Assembly: GCA_002366755.1 (NCBI GenBank)
Contig: DFBV01000085.1
Coordinates: forward strand, 1 to 6,651
Length of the DNA: 6,651 nt
Direction of reading: 5' to 3'
Source of the DNA: Anaerolineales bacterium UBA3071
GTDB lineage: Bacteria > Chloroflexota > Anaerolineae > UBA3071
Shown here: positions 5,107 to 6,651 of the stretch, one piece after another
Numbering within the stretch: position 1 is the first letter of the stretch
Layout of the letters: each line of letters starts with the position of its first letter
Notes under the pieces: model-generated
Databases searched by the model: none
The model's input: the letters and a program-made list of their open reading frames with translations, nothing else
What the model was told of the DNA's origin: nothing
Made by a program: the position numbers and the translations under genes

Positions 5107-5163
5107 CTGACCAGCTTCGAACTCGGCGCGCGACTGGCCTGGTCAGGTCCAAGCGCTGGTCGG
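5107..5163. repeat. Long-range inverted repeat between the RDD gene and the rplU promoter
   Basis: GACCAGC (5109-5115) and GCTGGTC (5155-5161) are perfect 7-base arms, extendable outward by one G-T and one C-G pair. The enclosed 39 bases include a second CTGGTC (5139-5144), which could pair with the same left arm, so two folds compete. The element lies just after the RDD stop in its direction of transcription. It may help 3'-end formation, but no T-run follows. Its function is unknown. Confidence 0.35.
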
Positions 5164-5195
5164 GCGGCGGCAATAACGTACCAGTGTATACTCCG

Positions 5196-5648
5196 CTATA
5201 CCAGAATGACCCTGGTCCCCGCAATACGGTCACCGAAGCGCGCTCTCTCTGCCGAACGAAGTATGAGAACAACGCCGATGATGTTCAGCGCAGGCAACCC
5301 GTCCACCAATCGCAGAACGTTCCTCAATGCACTTCTTGCCAGGCCTGGCTTGCCTCCCCCATCCTCGCACACTACCCGGAGACCAAGAGCCCACTTGCCA
5401 AGAGTAGCGCCCACTAGCCCTTCAAGTAGGACGAAGTACAGAAACATGAAGATCAAGAACACAATGCACAACCGGTCTGTGACCAACAAGCCTTTGACCC
5501 AGCGGTGATCGCCAGGGGCCATAATCCAGACACCTTTGACGGCTCTTGTGATGGGCAAGAAGAGCACACAGAAGAGCAAGAGATCAACGAGGAGTGCGAG
5601 AAAGCGGCGCCAGAGGCCAGCATAGCGGGTCTCAGTCTCTATTGGCAT
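5196..5648 (-). CDS. RDD family membrane protein
   Basis: This 150-residue integral membrane protein is of the RDD (PF06271) family, whose general function is poorly defined; some members act in ion or solute transport. The N-terminus reads YAGLWRRFLALLVD (9-22), the conserved A-G-x(2-3)-R-x-x-A-x(3)-D signature with R14/R15 and D22. Hydrophobic segments lie near 16-36, 58-80 and 116-131. The GATLGKWALGLRVV segment (80-93) and the closing GDRIAGTRVI (139-148, with D140) are the other family blocks. Length and helix count match the minimal RDD domain. ATG 5648 has AGGAG four bases upstream, and an in-frame stop eight codons further up closes the frame. The radical SAM gene ends 162 bases upstream on the same strand. 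Co-transcription is possible, but the gap carries dyads and no clear promoter, so a functional link is not shown. Confidence 0.88.
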   Translation of the reverse strand: MPIETETRYAGLWRRFLALLVDLLLFCVLFLPITRAVKGVWIMAPGDHRWVKGLLVTDRLCIVFLIFMFLYFVLLEGLVGATLGKWALGLRVVCEDGGGKPGLARSALRNVLRLVDGLPALNIIGVVLILRSAERARFGDRIAGTRVILV

Positions 5649-5735
5649 GTTGCTCCTTTTGCGTCATAGAACCATGGCTCGTTGCCGCGCCCAACGGTAC
5701 GCGCTTCACCCGCCAGTGCCAAACCAGGCAAGGTG

Positions 5736-5763
5736 ACAGCCCTAGCTGTATGGGAACTTCCCA
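5736..5763. promoter_or_regulatory. Adjacent dyad elements upstream of the RDD gene
   Basis: A perfect 13-base dyad TGGGAACTTCCCA (5751-5763) with one central base is too tight for an RNA hairpin but has the form of a protein-binding site. Next to it, ACAGC and GCTGT (5736-5740 and 5745-5749) form a 5-pair stem with a 4-base loop. On the minus strand a TAGTAT (5765-5770) lies just before the dyad and could be a -10 with the operator over the start site. However, the only candidate -35 (TTGGAG) has a poor 19-base spacing. An operator controlling the RDD gene is a guess. Confidence 0.25.
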
Positions 5764-5810
5764 GATACTACCCCAATCGCAGCCTCGTGCTCCAAAGAAT
5801 GTGACTCACC

Positions 5811-6651
5811 TCATGCTACGCCGAATCTACTTGCTGAACAATCGTTGACAGTGAACGAATAGCCCTCATCAACGCAGTGCTGCATCACCTCGTATGTCAT
5901 TCTTCTGCTTCCGTAGAGGAAGAACTTCCTGAGAAACAGCAAGCCCGATTGATATCCTTCTCCCTCAAGACGATGCACGTTAGTGTCTGTCACCCACAAT
6001 TCCTGCAGATTCAACTGATCTATGCCTATACTGTCCAGCTCTCCGAGGCACGCCATCAGCCTATCCTTTTGCTTCGGATACGACGGTACTTCCACAACAA
6101 CGTACTCGAACATCTCTCTGGCCCGTTCGAGGTTCTCCAGTATCTTCTCTTTGTAGTTCGCCGCCGCGAGGTTGAAACGAATCTCTCCGATTCCGAGATC
6201 CCGAAGAATGCCGAGATGGTCATCATCGGCGAGGATGCCGTTGGTGTATACCCAGAAGTGCAATCCGGGCTTGGCTCTCGCCATTTCAGATACGGCCACT
6301 TCTAGTTCGGGAAGGTATAGCAGAGGCTCACCTCCGGTCAAGGAGACCCCCTCCAGTTCGTCCTTGCGCCGGTGGAACTCTTTCAGAAAGGCTCGCCGGT
6401 TGTACTTCTCATCCTCATCGGGTGTGTCCGCTTGATAGGTGGGGAGAAAACAGAAGGGGCAATCGGCATTGCAGAGGAAACCAAGCTGAAAGGACATGTG
6501 CGCCATATGCGTGCATATCTCACAGCCAGGGACAAGAGGGCCTGTGCTTAGGGCTTGGTGAGTACCATGGAAACGTAAGCCAGGAATGCTAGCTTGAAGA
6601 CACTCTATCTCTGCCATCACATCCGCTTCTTGGCGATCGAAGTCCACGGGC
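5811..6651 (-). CDS. Radical SAM protein (COG2108-like), 5' end beyond the window
   Basis: This is a radical SAM enzyme whose reading frame stays open to the window edge. The first in-window start is GTG 6647, but the codon before it is sense, so the true start may be outside. Numbered from GTG 6647 (278 residues), the 4Fe-4S cluster motif is CNADCPFC (C59, C63, C66; CX3CX2C). The SAM-binding GGEP lies at 105-108 and the VYTNGIL strand at about 133-139. An upstream pair, C42-x-x-C45 (PGCEIC), and late cysteines C258 and C270 (NDCSAS) resemble my recollection of COG2108-type proteins related to pyruvate formate-lyase activase, where a Gly-Cys-x-x-Cys precedes the cluster and a Cys-Ser motif closes the protein. 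The C-terminus is complete (TGA at 5811-5813). The reaction and substrate are unknown. No precursor peptide, maturase partner or glycyl-radical enzyme is in the window. The radical SAM call is firm; the subfamily is tentative. Confidence 0.88.
   Translation of the reverse strand, partial: PVDFDRQEADVMAEIECLQASIPGLRFHGTHQALSTGPLVPGCEICTHMAHMSFQLGFLCNADCPFCFLPTYQADTPDEDEKYNRRAFLKEFHRRKDELEGVSLTGGEPLLYLPELEVAVSEMARAKPGLHFWVYTNGILADDDHLGILRDLGIGEIRFNLAAANYKEKILENLERAREMFEYVVVEVPSYPKQKDRLMACLGELDSIGIDQLNLQELWVTDTNVHRLEGEGYQSGLLFLRKFFLYGSRRMTYEVMQHCVDEGYSFTVNDCSASRFGVA

Noticed and set aside
5109..5125. tRNA-like T-arm around TTCGAA
   Set aside because: Flanking bases do not form the required 5-pair T stem, and no acceptor or anticodon arms can be assembled.
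4407..5417. Long plus-strand open frame of 336 codons opposite rpmA, rplU and the RDD gene
   Set aside because: It runs antisense through two certain ribosomal-protein genes, the rplU promoter and part of the RDD gene, and its product has no family pattern. It is a by-product of GC-rich codon use.
5649..5810. Possible peptide precursor for the radical SAM enzyme
   Set aside because: The longest minus-strand frame checked in the gap is about 13 codons, without a ribosome site or a Cys/Gly-rich core, so a ribosomally made peptide system is not supported here.

Overview
The window reads as ordinary bacterial chromosome of roughly 55-60% GC from an environmental, possibly uncultured bacterium. 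My best guess is a Chloroflexota (Anaerolineae-like) lineage. That guess is inference only: it rests on the type of intergenic repeats (an octamer array and a GGATT-type palindrome), the ribosomal-protein gene order, and a Bacteroidota/Chloroflexota/Bacillota-style rpmE-tdk adjacency. No rRNA or other taxonomic marker is present to confirm it.

Left part (1-2740, plus strand): a three-gene ABC-2 export operon. It has one ATP-binding subunit (141-1112) and two homologous six-helix-type permeases (1112-1909 and 1937-2740). The ATPase and first permease overlap by one base (TGATG), and the second permease follows after about 27 bases. Upstream lie a plausible sigma70-type promoter (41-69), an inverted repeat across its -35 element (23-54), and a 23-codon candidate leader ORF (92-163). 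That ORF has the best Shine-Dalgarno sequence in the region and runs over the ATPase start. The three proteins would form one ATP-driven exporter; the substrate is unknown.

Middle (2731-3195): a roughly 455-base non-coding gap between convergent transcription units. It holds an 8-bp tandem array that begins inside the last codons of the second permease, and a large imperfect palindrome built from CGGATT and AATCCG blocks.

Right-centre (3196-5047, minus strand): the housekeeping operon rplU-rpmA-rpmE, then a strong intrinsic terminator, then tdk. A near-consensus promoter (TTGACA, 16 bases, TATAAT) sits 73 bases upstream of rplU, and the mRNA would begin almost directly with a two-part hairpin. 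The terminator, 38 bases ahead of tdk, would keep thymidine kinase expression well below that of the ribosomal proteins. L31 is about twice its usual length, through a charged Ala/Glu/Arg-rich tail.

Right end (5196-6651, minus strand): an RDD-family membrane protein and, at the window edge, a 5'-open radical SAM protein with the CX3CX2C cluster motif. A link between these two is not established, and no precursor peptide or partner enzyme is visible.

I found no convincing new multi-gene system. The most interesting items are the leader ORF and operator-like repeat before the exporter, the L31 extension, the 5'-terminal rplU leader hairpin, the octamer array overlapping a stop codon, and the orphan radical SAM enzyme.
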